Shown: positions 53,753 through 63,182 of the stretch, piece by piece
Layout: each line of letters begins with the position of its first letter
Numbering within the stretch: the stretch's first letter is position 1
Origin: Defluviitalea saccharophila
Lineage (GTDB): Bacteria > Bacillota > Clostridia > Lachnospirales > Defluviitaleaceae
Length of the DNA: 64,000 nt
Reading direction: 5' to 3'
Assembly: GCF_038396635.1 (NCBI RefSeq)
Contig: NZ_CP121687.1
Location: 2,718,592 to 2,782,591, forward strand
The notes under the pieces: model-generated
Told to the model about the DNA's origin: nothing
The model's input: only the letters and a program-made list of their open reading frames with translations
Database searches by the model: none
Position numbers and translations under genes: made by a program

Positions 53753-53803
53753 AATATCTGTTTGGTTAATGGTTTTTATAGTGAGGACAAATATTGAAGC
53801 TCA

Positions 53804-55117
53804 CTAGTTATTCGTAGACTCTAAAGTTTGTTGTATTATATTTTTCATAATATCCTTTGTTAGCATTCCGGGAGCATATCCGTAGATATTTCCGTTCTTA
53901 TCAATCATAAAGGTTGTAGGCAGTGCAGAAATAGCATATTCATTAAAAACTTCACCGGTCTCGTCAAAGAGTACGGGGAATGTAAGGTTGTTTTCTTCTA
54001 AAAACTCTATCACACCATCTTTTTCTACTTCTCTGGTATTCGGATTTTTTTCGCTTTTGGGATTGGCAACACCCAAGAATATTACATCTTCCTGGTTTTG
54101 GTTATATTCCTGATACATTGCTTCGATATCCGGCATTTCTTCTCGACAAGGCGGACACCAAGTTGCCCAGAAGTTTAAAAATACCACTTTTCCTTTATAA
54201 TCGGAAAGAGTATGCTCATTGCCGTATTGATCAACTAAGGTAAAGTCGATAGCAGGGGTTAATGCTTTCTCCCTATCCTCATCTGACTGTTCAGCAGGGT
54301 TGTTTACGGATTCTTGCTGCTCTTTTTGTTCAGCAGGTCCATTTACAGATTCTTGTTGTTCTTTGGTCTGAGTTCCACCAGGGGAACCGAAAGAATTTAA
54401 GTATCCTGAGATACCATTGATCCATCCGGTAAACGTCATAATTCCGATTAAAACCAGAATAACTCCTCCACCTTTAACCGTATGCTTTAGGAGCTTTCTA
54501 TGACGATCTAAAAAGTTTAAAACTTGAGTTGTAAATAATCCAAGGGCCAAAAAAGGAATAATAAAGCCCAACGTATATACTAATACCAGTAAATTCCCAA
54601 TTAAAGCCTTATCAGCACTGGATGCCAATATAAGTACCGAGGAAAGCGCAGGACCTATACAGGGCGTCCATGCGAAACTAAAGGTGAACCCCATAATGAA
54701 CGCTACGAGTGGATTTGCGGTTCTATTATTTAAATTAAGGTGAAATTTTCTTTCGCGATTAAGAAATTTAAAATCCAGAATGCCTAGTTGGAATAGGCCT
54801 AAAAATATGATTAATATTCCGGCTATTCTTGTAAATAATAATTTATTGTTTTGAAAAAAAGCTCCGATAGCTGTGAAAGACATTCCAAGAATAAAAAATG
54901 CAAAAGATATTCCTAAGACAAAGCATACCGTATGGAAAAATACCTTTTTTCTATTGTAGGCAATATATCCGTTTGCATCGATATCCTCCGTATTTCCTGC
55001 CAAATAACTCATATAAACAGGGATAAGAGGAATGACACAAGGGGAGAAAAAAGATAAAATCCCTTCAAAGAATACAAGAAGAAAACTGATGCTATCTGCT
55101 GATACCAATGCCTCCAT
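53804..55117 (-). CDS. CcdA-TlpA fusion: thiol-disulfide membrane protein
   Basis: 437 residues. The N-terminal 235 form a six-helix CcdA/DsbD membrane domain (FFSPCVIPLIPVYMSYLAG with one redox Cys, TPCIGPALSSVL with the second). A linker of near-repeats (KEQQESVN-PAEQ twice) leads to a C-terminal TlpA/ResA thioredoxin-like domain with the active site WATWCPPCREEMP. Electrons would pass from cytoplasmic thioredoxin through CcdA to the tethered extracytoplasmic domain in one chain. Substrates could be exported thiol proteins or peroxides; no cytochrome c genes are nearby. ATG 55117 follows AGGAGG. Confidence 0.92.
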   Translation of the reverse strand: MEALVSADSISFLLVFFEGILSFFSPCVIPLIPVYMSYLAGNTEDIDANGYIAYNRKKVFFHTVCFVLGISFAFFILGMSFTAIGAFFQNNKLLFTRIAGILIIFLGLFQLGILDFKFLNRERKFHLNLNNRTANPLVAFIMGFTFSFAWTPCIGPALSSVLILASSADKALIGNLLVLVYTLGFIIPFLALGLFTTQVLNFLDRHRKLLKHTVKGGGVILVLIGIMTFTGWINGISGYLNSFGSPGGTQTKEQQESVNGPAEQKEQQESVNNPAEQSDEDREKALTPAIDFTLVDQYGNEHTLSDYKGKVVFLNFWATWCPPCREEMPDIEAMYQEYNQNQEDVIFLGVANPKSEKNPNTREVEKDGVIEFLEENNLTFPVLFDETGEVFNEYAISALPTTFMIDKNGNIYGYAPGMLTKDIMKNIIQQTLESTNN

Positions 55118-55293
55118 TATAGTTTGCCTCCTTAATCAGTTTTTTCCATTTTATTATAAGCACTTAATATATTCAAGTAAGTTTGGTCAATAAAGCTACA
55201 CTATTTCTTTAGTAAGTTTTTGAATTTGCAGTAATAGGGCTAAAAAATACGTATAATATTATTAAAACAAATATCTATAAGAAGGAGTAAAAA

Positions 55294-56103
55294 ATGGATA
55301 GAGAATTCAATAAACAATTTAAACGACTGGGAAAGAAAGAAAATAAAATTTTAAACAAGAAAGAAAATACATTGTTTAAATCAAAGACAGCTCCTATTAT
55401 GGATAAAATACAAGGAAAGATACCTGAGAAATTAAAACTTACACTAGAAGCTGCCTTTTTGAAGAGTTTCAAGCTTGTCTTTGAGAAGGGAAATTCTTAC
55501 ATCGAAAAAACTTATAATAAAGATAGAATTAAGCTGGAACATGATCTGAATAACTATGCAATTGACAAGAAATTTAGCAATAAATATGTAAAAAGATTAG
55601 ACATCCCAGCCAAACACTCAAAAAGATTTCATTCCACTCTTACAATTTTTGAGGGAGGGGTGCTAGGGTTTCTTGGAATTGGGTTACCAGATATACCCCT
55701 TTTTCTTTCAATGATTATGAGAACCATGTATGAAATAGCCCTAAGCTACGGCTATGATTACGAAAGTAATGAAGAGAAATCATATATTCTTCTTATCATT
55801 TGTGGAGCATTAGTTCATGGAGAAAAGAAAAAAGAACTCAGTGAACAAATCGATCAGTTAGGAACTCAAATCGATACCCAAAGTCAAATAGATATAACTT
55901 TAGATGACCAAATGAACAGAACAGCCCATATTCTATCGGAGGCAATGCTAACAGCAAAATTCATTCAAGGTATTCCGTTTATTGGAGTGATTGGAGGAGT
56001 AGTGAATTTTAATATTATAGATAAGATAGGAAAATTCGCTGCTATAAAGTATAAAAAGAGGTATCTGCTAAAAAAAGCAAGGGAGAAAAACGTGCAGATA
56101 TAA
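55294..56103 (+). CDS. EcsC-family protein
   Basis: 269 residues with the EcsC signature (FEGGVLGFLGIGLPDIPLFL, MRTMYEIALSYGYDYE) and two hydrophobic helical segments (about 110-135 and 230-250). A basic N-terminal 60 residues precedes it. EcsC proteins are membrane-associated and their biochemical role is unclear. Start ATG follows AGAAGGAG. Monocistronic with a terminator downstream. Confidence 0.87.
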   Translation: MDREFNKQFKRLGKKENKILNKKENTLFKSKTAPIMDKIQGKIPEKLKLTLEAAFLKSFKLVFEKGNSYIEKTYNKDRIKLEHDLNNYAIDKKFSNKYVKRLDIPAKHSKRFHSTLTIFEGGVLGFLGIGLPDIPLFLSMIMRTMYEIALSYGYDYESNEEKSYILLIICGALVHGEKKKELSEQIDQLGTQIDTQSQIDITLDDQMNRTAHILSEAMLTAKFIQGIPFIGVIGGVVNFNIIDKIGKFAAIKYKKRYLLKKAREKNVQI

Positions 56104-56109
56104 TATAAT

Positions 56110-56147
56110 CCCCTAGATTAAACGAATGTTTTAATTTAGGGGTTTTA
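56110..56147 (+). terminator. Terminator after the EcsC gene
   Basis: CCCCTAGATTAAA pairs with TTTAATTTAGGGG with one G-T/A-A irregularity, followed by TTTT. Confidence 0.8.
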
Positions 56148-56165
56148 CTTATGTGAAGCAGATTA

Positions 56166-56339
56166 TTATTGATCCATATGGGTATCGATATAATCAATCA
56201 TTTCTTGTCTGTCTGTTATACTTTCTATTATTTTTTCTTTCAATTCAGGATTATGATTCTTAAAAAGTTCTTGGATGGCATGTTTTTGCTTATCGATGGC
56301 ATCATCTTTAATTTCTTCATAAGAACGGCTGTCGCCCAT
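56166..56339 (-). CDS. Small conserved-looking protein, 57 residues, unknown function
   Basis: A 57-residue frame on the minus strand starting ATG 56339 with AAAGGAG eight bases upstream and ending in TAA at 56166. The sequence (MGDSRSYEEIKDDAIDKQKH, then a central ELFKNHNPELKEKIIESITD) is hydrophilic and helical with no membrane segment. Amino-acid usage looks natural, unlike the overlapping plus-strand frame at 56169-56369, which reads as a run of hydrophobic and aromatic residues without a ribosome site. No family recognised. It has no obvious operon partner. Confidence 0.7.
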   Translation of the reverse strand: MGDSRSYEEIKDDAIDKQKHAIQELFKNHNPELKEKIIESITDRQEMIDYIDTHMDQ

Positions 56340-56581
56340 ATATTAAGCTCCTTTCTTATTACATATTAATTAACTCATTAGTTATTATGTCTATTTTATT
56401 GAAAATCAAACCCAAGATCAGAGTTCAGGTGGTGAAACCATTAAGCATAGTATTTAGATAGGTTTACAGTATAAATATAAAAATATTCAAATTCGGCGTA
56501 ATATTTATAATTTATTGAGTTTTACGTAATATAGGTGTATAATGTCGATACACAAATATTTTTTACTAAAGGGGGATGCTT

Positions 56582-58159
56582 ATGAGGGGATTTAAACACA
56601 TCAGGCATAAGTTTTCTGTTCCAATTATTATTTTCTCATGTATTATTTTATTTATTGCGCAGTCCGTTAATCTTTTTTTGGACTACAACAATTTGAAAAC
56701 TGACCAAGAAAAAAATACGAAATCCTTATTAGTTATATCTGAATTAGCAGTGACGAATCCCTTATGGAATTATAATATAGAAGATATTCAAGCAATTGGT
56801 GACGCTTTATTTCAGCAGGAGCAAGTTGCAGTAGTCAATATTTTCGATAACAAGGAAAAAATCATTTATTCCAATCAAAAAGAAGGCATTCCTTATCAAA
56901 GACATAAGCTGGAATTTTTTGATACGAGTGTAGAAAAAAATAATGAAACACTGGGTTATGTCGAAATCATCGTAACCAATCACTTTTTATTCAATCAATT
57001 AAGAAGCAAAATATTTGTTGCGGCCATACAAACAGTAAGCACTATTTTTATACTCTGGCTTATTGTGCTTTTAGTTGCAAAAAAATTAGAAAAGAGTATC
57101 AAACAATTGGAGAATGTTACTTCTAAGGTGGCGGAAGGTAATTTAGCAGTAAAAATCCAAGTTGCCTCTAATGATGAGATCGGAAGACTGTCTCAAAAAT
57201 TCAATGATATGACGGAACAGCTCCTCGGAATGGTAAAACAGATTAACATGACGGCCCATACCTTGGCAGCAGCGTCGGAAGAGTTAACCGCTTCATCAGA
57301 GAATTCAAAGGAAATTGTGAAAAGCATCGAAGATTCCAGTGATATCATTAAATTATCTGCATCGAATCAGAAAAGCCAAATTGAAGATGTTCAGGAGATT
57401 ATTAACCATCTTACAGAAACCTCTAATAATATATTAGAATATGTTTCAAATGCAGACGAGCTGTCTGCCGGTGCATTCCAAAAAGCAAATGAAGGAAGCA
57501 AAACCGTAGAGCTTGCTATTCATAAGATTCAGGAGATCAATGAAACGGTAACCTATTCAGGACAAGTCATTAACAGTTTATCAGAAAAGTCCAAAGGAAT
57601 AGCACAATCCGTAGAGGCAATTTCAAGCATTACGGATAAAACCAGAATCTTATCCTTTAATGCTGCCATAGAAGCGAATAGAGCCGGAACAAATGGAAAA
57701 GGATTTACGGTTGTTGCATCGGAAATCAAAAAGCTGGCAGATCAATCCGATGAAATAGCAGAAGAAATTCGCATGAATGTCAGAGCTATTTTAAATGCAA
57801 TTGACGAAGCGGTATCCACCATGAAGAAAGTACCTGCAGCCATGGAAAATGGAATCGTACTGGGAAAAGAAGCTATGAAGGACTTAAACGATATTTTAGA
57901 ATCCACCAAAAGTACATCCGAAATTATTAAAAAAATACATAATAAGTCAAAAAGTCAAGTTGAGATGAGTCAAACTGCGCTTTCCAAAGTTGAATCTGCA
58001 GCTGCAATATCCAGGGAGTCTGAATCCAGAGCTGAAGAAACCGCTAATAGTATTGCGATGCAACATAATTTGATGAATGAAATTTCATCAGCTTCTCAAG
58101 GCCTTGCAGAAATGGGAGAAGAATTAATTGTATCTATTTCAAGGTTTAAATATGAATAA
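56582..58159 (+). CDS. Methyl-accepting chemotaxis protein, small sensor domain
   Basis: 525 residues from ATG 56582, six bases after AAAGGGGG; ATG 56576 abuts the ribosome site. Two membrane helices (about 12-33 and 148-170) flank a roughly 110-residue sensor, then HAMP and a cytoplasmic domain with hairpin tip TDKTRILSFNAAIEANRAG (divergent from the usual [16 protein letters not shown]). The next gene encodes a solute-binding lipoprotein in the same direction, possibly its signal partner. Confidence 0.9.
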   Translation: MRGFKHIRHKFSVPIIIFSCIILFIAQSVNLFLDYNNLKTDQEKNTKSLLVISELAVTNPLWNYNIEDIQAIGDALFQQEQVAVVNIFDNKEKIIYSNQKEGIPYQRHKLEFFDTSVEKNNETLGYVEIIVTNHFLFNQLRSKIFVAAIQTVSTIFILWLIVLLVAKKLEKSIKQLENVTSKVAEGNLAVKIQVASNDEIGRLSQKFNDMTEQLLGMVKQINMTAHTLAAASEELTASSENSKEIVKSIEDSSDIIKLSASNQKSQIEDVQEIINHLTETSNNILEYVSNADELSAGAFQKANEGSKTVELAIHKIQEINETVTYSGQVINSLSEKSKGIAQSVEAISSITDKTRILSFNAAIEANRAGTNGKGFTVVASEIKKLADQSDEIAEEIRMNVRAILNAIDEAVSTMKKVPAAMENGIVLGKEAMKDLNDILESTKSTSEIIKKIHNKSKSQVEMSQTALSKVESAAAISRESESRAEETANSIAMQHNLMNEISSASQGLAEMGEELIVSISRFKYE

Positions 58160-58191
58160 CTTATATAAACTTAAACAAAAGGAGTGAAAGT

Positions 58192-59100
58192 ATGAAAAAA
58201 AACATCAGAATAGTAACATCTTTAGTGACTATTTCAATACTTGTTTTAATTCTATTTAGTGGATGCGGCGGAAAAAGTGAAGAGGACGCATTGTCTCAGT
58301 CTCGACTAAGTAAGCAGCAAAATACTGAAACGAATCAGGGGGAACCCCAGGATAAACAAGCTGCAGAAGAAACTGAAAAACCTACAGAGTCTACGAATGA
58401 AAATACAGATAAAGTCATATTGGTTATTGGTGAATGGGAGCCTTTTACATCAGAGAATTTAGAAGGCTATGGCTTTTTTACAGAAATTGTTACTGCTGCT
58501 TTTGAGCAAGCGGGAGTACCGATAGAATATCGTTTTTATCCCTGGAAACGTTGCGAGGAAATGGTTCATAACGGAGAAGCATGGGGAACATTTCCATATG
58601 CCTATACAGAAGAACGAACGGAAATCTATAATTACTCTGACAAAGTTTTTCCTGACAGTACAGTGATGTTTTATAGAAAAGACAATAGTAAGATCGATTT
58701 AAACGCAATAGACGTTGCTCGTCTTGAAACATTAAAACCCTATACAATTGGAGGTATAACAGGATACTCTTACGAAAAACCTTTTAATGATGCAGGACTT
58801 ACGGTCGACTGGGCTTCTGGAGAAGAAGATGGTATTCATAAACTTGCTAAGGGCAGAATCGATTTTTATCCGCAAAACGATGCCGCCGGCTGGGCGTTGT
58901 TAAGAAAATTATATCCAGATGAAATCAATAATTTTGCTATTCTTGAAAAACCTCTTTTCCAAAATGATTTTTATACTATTTCTTCAAAGCAATACCCCGA
59001 TGGAGATAAGATCCTTCAGTCTTTTAATAAAGGTCTAAATGAAATAAAAGAAAACGGAAGGATGCAGGCTATATTGGATAAATACAATTTGAGTATGTAA
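58192..59100 (+). CDS. Amino-acid-type solute-binding lipoprotein (SBP family 3)
   Basis: 302 residues. Lipobox LFSGCGG (Cys25) and an acidic/Gln-rich linker to about residue 70, then a type II binding fold (LVIGEWEPFTSENLEGYGFF, VEYRFYPWKRCEEMV-like PWKRCEEM, AYTEERTEIYNYSD). No permease or ATPase gene accompanies it. It lies 32 bases after a chemoreceptor gene, so it may act as a sensory binding protein for chemotaxis. ATG 58192 follows AAAGGAG. Confidence 0.87.
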   Translation: MKKNIRIVTSLVTISILVLILFSGCGGKSEEDALSQSRLSKQQNTETNQGEPQDKQAAEETEKPTESTNENTDKVILVIGEWEPFTSENLEGYGFFTEIVTAAFEQAGVPIEYRFYPWKRCEEMVHNGEAWGTFPYAYTEERTEIYNYSDKVFPDSTVMFYRKDNSKIDLNAIDVARLETLKPYTIGGITGYSYEKPFNDAGLTVDWASGEEDGIHKLAKGRIDFYPQNDAAGWALLRKLYPDEINNFAILEKPLFQNDFYTISSKQYPDGDKILQSFNKGLNEIKENGRMQAILDKYNLSM

Positions 59101-59124
59101 TTCATATTTAAGTACATATCATAC

Positions 59125-59165
59125 AAAAATCCCAACTTTAGATGATTGAAGTTGGGATTTTTTGT
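59125..59165 (+). terminator. Terminator after the solute-binding lipoprotein gene
   Basis: AAAAATCCCAACTT / AAGTTGGGATTTTTT, near-perfect stem with 10-base loop. Confidence 0.88.
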
Positions 59166-59187
59166 GAAAAGAATAAAATTTTTAGCA

Positions 59188-59216
59188 TTGACAGGTGTAT
59201 ATACATATGTTATGAT
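59188..59216 (+). promoter_or_regulatory. Promoter with overlapping palindromic operator (NiaR-like)
   Basis: TTGACA (59188-59193), 17-base spacer, TATGAT (59211-59216). The spacer holds a palindrome ACAGGTGTATATACATATGT (59191-59210) with half-site ACAnnTGTAT. Its position implies repression, and it resembles niacin-responsive NiaR sites from memory. Confidence 0.65.
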
Positions 59217-59245
59217 TAAAAAAATTTTCTTAGGAGGTCTTGACT

Positions 59246-59743
59246 GTGAATACCAAAAAGCTAACAATAACTGCCTTACTGACTGCTCTTGCAATTGTAA
59301 TACCCTTTGCGGTGTTTTTTAAAGTGGTTATTCCGCCATTTACAGCTACACTTGGTTCCCACGTGCCTATGTTTGTTTCGATGTTATTCGGTCCTGAGGT
59401 TGCAATCATGGTTGGGCTTGGTTCTGCTTTAGGATTCTTTCTAAATCTCGGAGATGTAGTTGTTGCAGCCAGAGCTTTTATGCATGTATTTGTAGGCTTA
59501 GCTGGAGCTACTCTGATTAAAAAAGGTGTATCTTTCGGCAAGGTTTACATTATCACTGCCCCTTTGCATGGATTACTTGAAGCTTTAGTAGTCATACCAT
59601 TTATAGGCTTTGATGTGTACAAGTTATTGGTTATTACTGGTATAGGTACCGTACTTCATCATTTTGCAGATGCTTTTATTTCATACCTGTTAGTCAATGT
59701 TCTTCAAAGATCTACAAAAGCCGGTTTTATAAATAATAATTAA
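59246..59743 (+). CDS. ECF transporter S component, niacin-type (NiaX-like)
   Basis: 165 residues from GTG 59246, eight bases after AGGAGG; TTG 59240 is too close. Five to six membrane helices; the N-terminal TKKLTITALLTALAIVIPF and LGSHVPMFVSMLFGPEVAI match substrate-binding S components of the niacin type (NiaX). It should bind the vitamin and dock to a shared EcfAAT module encoded elsewhere. The palindrome in its promoter supports vitamin-dependent repression. Substrate assignment is from pattern recognition only. Confidence 0.78.
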   Translation: MNTKKLTITALLTALAIVIPFAVFFKVVIPPFTATLGSHVPMFVSMLFGPEVAIMVGLGSALGFFLNLGDVVVAARAFMHVFVGLAGATLIKKGVSFGKVYIITAPLHGLLEALVVIPFIGFDVYKLLVITGIGTVLHHFADAFISYLLVNVLQRSTKAGFINNN

Positions 59744-59751
59744 AATCTGAT

Positions 59752-59792
59752 AAAAAGCTCCTTTCAAGGTATTTACCTCAAAGGAGTTTTTT
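59752..59792 (+). terminator. Terminator after the ECF S-component gene
   Basis: AAAAAGCTCCTTT pairs with AAAGGAGTTTTTT around a 15-base loop. Confidence 0.85.
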
Positions 59793-59935
59793 GTTAAAAT
59801 GTCGTATTATGTCGAATTAAAAAATTGCATTTTTTTAACTAAAGTTGTAGAATCAAAGTATCAATAATCTATATGGATTAACGGAATAAACATCTTGCAC
59901 TCAAATTACGATTAAGTCTATCAGGGGGGGTACTT

Positions 59936-61996
59936 ATGTTTAGGAGCTATAAGGCTAAGAACATCATTGCATTTGGTACGATTATACTACTCATTTGTGT
60001 GGTACTTGGAGGCAGCACGTTTGCTTATTTTAGAAAATTGCTCCAAGAGGAAATGGACACAAAATTTCAAAACCAAGTAACAGCAACTAGCCTTGAGATA
60101 GAAAATTATCTGGCAGCCAATAAAAAAGTAGTTTACGGGTTGGCAAAGACAATAGAATCGATCGGAAGAGAATTAACGAGGGAAGATTATATTGAATTAT
60201 TGACCAATTACCCTAAGACAAATAATGAAACATTAGGCAATGGTGTATGGTTTGAGTATTATAAGTATAAAGATGATATAAAGTATTTCGGGCCTTATGG
60301 TTATAAAGACGGTGACAAGATTGTATATACAGAAGATTATTCCAATGCAGAATACGATTATGCCAGTTGGGAATGGTACACCATGGCAATAGGCGCTGAT
60401 GGTGTCAGATGGACGGACCCCTATTATGATGAAGTATCTGGAATCACTATGATTACAGCAGCAGCACCTTTATACGATGAAAACAATGAATTTATAGGTG
60501 TTGTTACAAGTGATATGGACTTAAAGGTTTTGCAAGATATCATTAAGAATATAAAAGTCGGAACTACAGGCAAAGCATATTTGCTGGATACAAATGGCAT
60601 TTATATTGCAGCAGAGGAAGAAGAAAAAGTAATGAAAATTAGCATTACTGAAGATGAGAATAAAGATTTGGCATCAAAGAGTAATGTGGTTTTTACCCAA
60701 GATCAGGGTGTTTTTGAGTTTAATGATGGATCCGGAAAACAATACGCATATTTTTCAAAAATCTCTGAAACAGGCTGGCATGTTGTACTAACCATTTCTC
60801 AAGGAGAAATCAACCAAGCTTTAACGAATCTTAGAAATATTACCTTTATCATAAGTATCCTTATTTTAGTTATAGGATTAATCGTTATAGGTATCATAAG
60901 CGGTAATTTTTCCAAACCAATTATTAGTATATCAAAATCCATTGACAAACTGTCTGACTATGATTTAACTTTCGATGCCAAGGATGATACCAATAAATAC
61001 CTAAACAGAAAAGATGAAATAGGAAATATTAGTAAGTCATTAGAAACAATGAAAACGAATCTTGTTACTCTGATACAAAAGATTTCCTCAATGGCACAGG
61101 ATGTAGTTGTATCGTCTAAAGAACTGGCAACCACCAGCCAGCAGGCATCAGCTGCTTCTGACGAAGTAGCTAAAGCAATAGAAGAAATAGCAAATGGAGC
61201 TACTGAACAGGCGAAGGATACCGAAAATGCAGCTTTAAGTATTTCTGAATTAGGGGATTTAATTGACGACGTTCAAAGAAAACTTGAAGAACTCAATGAA
61301 TCCGTTGACCAAGTGACACGGCTAAAAGAAGAGGGTATTAAGAATATCAGTCAATTGGTTGAAAAAACAAAAGTTAATGAAAAGGCGTCAAAAGAAGTTA
61401 CTGGAGTTATGCTGAATGTCAGTGAAAGTGCAGAAAAGATATTTAAAGCCAGTCAGATGATCAAAGGCATTGCGGATCAAACCAATCTCTTGGCGTTAAA
61501 TGCAGCTATTGAAGCTGCAAGAGCAGGAGAAACTGGACGAGGTTTTGCGGTAGTAGCAGATGAAATTAGAAAATTAGCTGAGCAATCGGATGAATTTACC
61601 GGTGAGATATCCTTAATTATTAATGATTTAACTTCAAAAATTGAAAGAGCAGTTGCCACAATGCATCAAATGTCTGCGATTGTTGAAGACCAAACGTTAA
61701 GTGTAGAAGAAACCAACCAGAAATTCCATGGTATTGCCGAAGCTATAGAAAATACTAAAAAGGTAATCGACATTCTTAATGAATCCGATAAAATGATGGA
61801 AAGTAAAAAAGATGTGATTATCGAAATTATTGAGAACCTATCAGCGATTTCTCAAGAAAACGCTGCCGGAACGGAAGAAGCCTCTGCTTCAGTAGAAGAA
61901 CAGACCGCATCTATGGAACAAATCGCCAATGCCAGTGAAAACCTAATGAGGTTAGCAGAGGATATGAACCAAATTATAGACCAATTTAAATATTAA
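59936..61996 (+). CDS. Methyl-accepting chemotaxis protein (dCache-HAMP-MCP)
   Basis: 686 residues from ATG 59936 after a G8 ribosome tract. Membrane helices near 13-33 and 300-322 flank a double-Cache sensor ([38 protein letters not shown]); then HAMP and the signalling domain with [20 protein letters not shown] at its tip. Ligand unknown. A TAAA...TCAATAA element 16 bases apart near 59840-59867 may be a motility-sigma promoter, but it is a weak match. A hairpin follows. Confidence 0.92.
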   Translation: MFRSYKAKNIIAFGTIILLICVVLGGSTFAYFRKLLQEEMDTKFQNQVTATSLEIENYLAANKKVVYGLAKTIESIGRELTREDYIELLTNYPKTNNETLGNGVWFEYYKYKDDIKYFGPYGYKDGDKIVYTEDYSNAEYDYASWEWYTMAIGADGVRWTDPYYDEVSGITMITAAAPLYDENNEFIGVVTSDMDLKVLQDIIKNIKVGTTGKAYLLDTNGIYIAAEEEEKVMKISITEDENKDLASKSNVVFTQDQGVFEFNDGSGKQYAYFSKISETGWHVVLTISQGEINQALTNLRNITFIISILILVIGLIVIGIISGNFSKPIISISKSIDKLSDYDLTFDAKDDTNKYLNRKDEIGNISKSLETMKTNLVTLIQKISSMAQDVVVSSKELATTSQQASAASDEVAKAIEEIANGATEQAKDTENAALSISELGDLIDDVQRKLEELNESVDQVTRLKEEGIKNISQLVEKTKVNEKASKEVTGVMLNVSESAEKIFKASQMIKGIADQTNLLALNAAIEAARAGETGRGFAVVADEIRKLAEQSDEFTGEISLIINDLTSKIERAVATMHQMSAIVEDQTLSVEETNQKFHGIAEAIENTKKVIDILNESDKMMESKKDVIIEIIENLSAISQENAAGTEEASASVEEQTASMEQIANASENLMRLAEDMNQIIDQFKY

Positions 61997-62006
61997 AAGC
62001 TAAAAA

Positions 62007-62060
62007 AATGCCAGACCCTTCAGTTACTGAATAACTGTAGTGTCTGGCATTAATATTTTT
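62007..62060 (+). terminator. Hairpin terminator after the chemoreceptor gene
   Basis: AATGCCAGAC (62007-62016) pairs with GTCTGGCATT (62042-62051), with inner CAGTTA/TAACTG, followed by AATATTTTT. Confidence 0.75.
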
Positions 62061-62138
62061 GATATAATAATCTTTAAAATGATATAATAAGAGAAACTAT
62101 GGAAAAATAATAATATCCCATTAGAAAGGAAGAGGATT

Positions 62139-62699
62139 ATGAGAACATTATTATTTTTAGCGGATGGCTTTGAAGAAATCGAAGCACTTGCTACGGTAGA
62201 CATTTTAAGAAGAGCCGGAATAGATGTTACAACAGTGTCTGTTACAAAAAAGAAGACTGTTGTAGGTAAAATGGGTGTACCTGTAACGGCCGACAGTTTA
62301 TTTGAGGAAGCTGATACTTCTAATGTAGAAATGTTAATCCTTCCCGGAGGTCCAGGAGTAAGTTTCTTAGATCAGCATGAAGAACTTAAAAACTTAGTTA
62401 AAGAGTTTCACAAAGACAACAAATGGATTACGGCAATCTGTGCAGCACCTACGGTATTTGGAAAAATGGGATTGCTGGAAAGCAGAAAAGCAGTTTGCTA
62501 TCCAGGCCTTGAAGGAGACTTAAAGGGTGCCTGCGTTCAGAGTGAGGCAGTAGTTGTTCATGACGGAAATGTGATTACTTCCAAAGGACCCGGCACAACC
62601 TTTGAATTTGCCTTAAAAATCGTAGAGGTATTAAAAGGTGTGGATAAAGCTCGGGAAGTTGCAAAGAATATGGTTTATCATAAGGATGAATGGAATTAA
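62139..62699 (+). CDS. DJ-1/PfpI-family protein (YajL/ThiJ-like)
   Basis: 186 residues, single DJ-1/PfpI domain. The nucleophile-elbow cysteine is Cys101 in WITAICAAPTVFG and the supporting Glu15 is in GFEEIEA. PGGPGVSF and TSKGPGTTFEFAL are family signatures. The family includes redox chaperones and deglycase-like enzymes acting on glyoxal-damaged molecules; the precise activity is unsettled. ATG 62139 follows AAAGGAAGAGG. First of three same-strand genes. Confidence 0.92.
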   Translation: MRTLLFLADGFEEIEALATVDILRRAGIDVTTVSVTKKKTVVGKMGVPVTADSLFEEADTSNVEMLILPGGPGVSFLDQHEELKNLVKEFHKDNKWITAICAAPTVFGKMGLLESRKAVCYPGLEGDLKGACVQSEAVVVHDGNVITSKGPGTTFEFALKIVEVLKGVDKAREVAKNMVYHKDEWN

Positions 62700-62731
62700 A
62701 GTAATCATGATGATTATGAAGGGGGAAAGTT

Positions 62732-63148
62732 ATGAAATCCTATAGAAAAGAACTTTGGTTTAATACCACCACCAGAAGGGCGTATGTTAATATTACACCA
62801 GAAGTTGAAAAATGTTTAAGAGAAAGTGGCATCAAAGAAGGATTGCTTCTTTGCAATGCCATGCATATTACTGCCAGTGTATTTATAAATGATGATGAGC
62901 CGGGATTACATAGGGATTTTGAAAGATTTTTAGAAAAGCTTGCCCCGGAAAAACCTTATGATCAATACGACCATAACGGTTTTGAAGACAACGCAGACGC
63001 CCATTTAAAAAGAACCATTATGGGAAGAGAAGTTGTCGTAGCTGTAACGGACGGGAAATTAGATCTGGGGCCATGGGAACAGATTTTCTACGGAGAATTT
63101 GATGGCAAAAGATCCAAACGAGTTTTAGTAAAAATTATTGGAGAATAA
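62732..63148 (+). CDS. YjbQ/UPF0047-family protein
   Basis: 138 residues of the YjbQ (UPF0047) family, annotated as secondary thiamine-phosphate synthase in some members. Signature segments: FVNI-like [59 protein letters not shown] and [14 protein letters not shown]. Trimeric cytoplasmic fold with conserved His and Asp. ATG follows AGGGGGAAAG. Thirty-two bases separate it from the preceding gene. Confidence 0.9.
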   Translation: MKSYRKELWFNTTTRRAYVNITPEVEKCLRESGIKEGLLLCNAMHITASVFINDDEPGLHRDFERFLEKLAPEKPYDQYDHNGFEDNADAHLKRTIMGREVVVAVTDGKLDLGPWEQIFYGEFDGKRSKRVLVKIIGE

Positions 63149-63182
63149 GTTAATACACTAAGGATAGATTGGACGGATATGG

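Noticed and set aside
56169-56369. Plus-strand reading frame of 66 codons
   Set aside because: No ribosome site, and composition dominated by Phe/Ile/Leu as expected for the antisense of a hydrophilic small gene on the minus strand.
59840-59867. Motility-sigma promoter before the dCache chemoreceptor
   Set aside because: TAAA and TCAATAA are at about the right distance, but only five of eight -10 positions fit, so it was mentioned but not listed as a feature.
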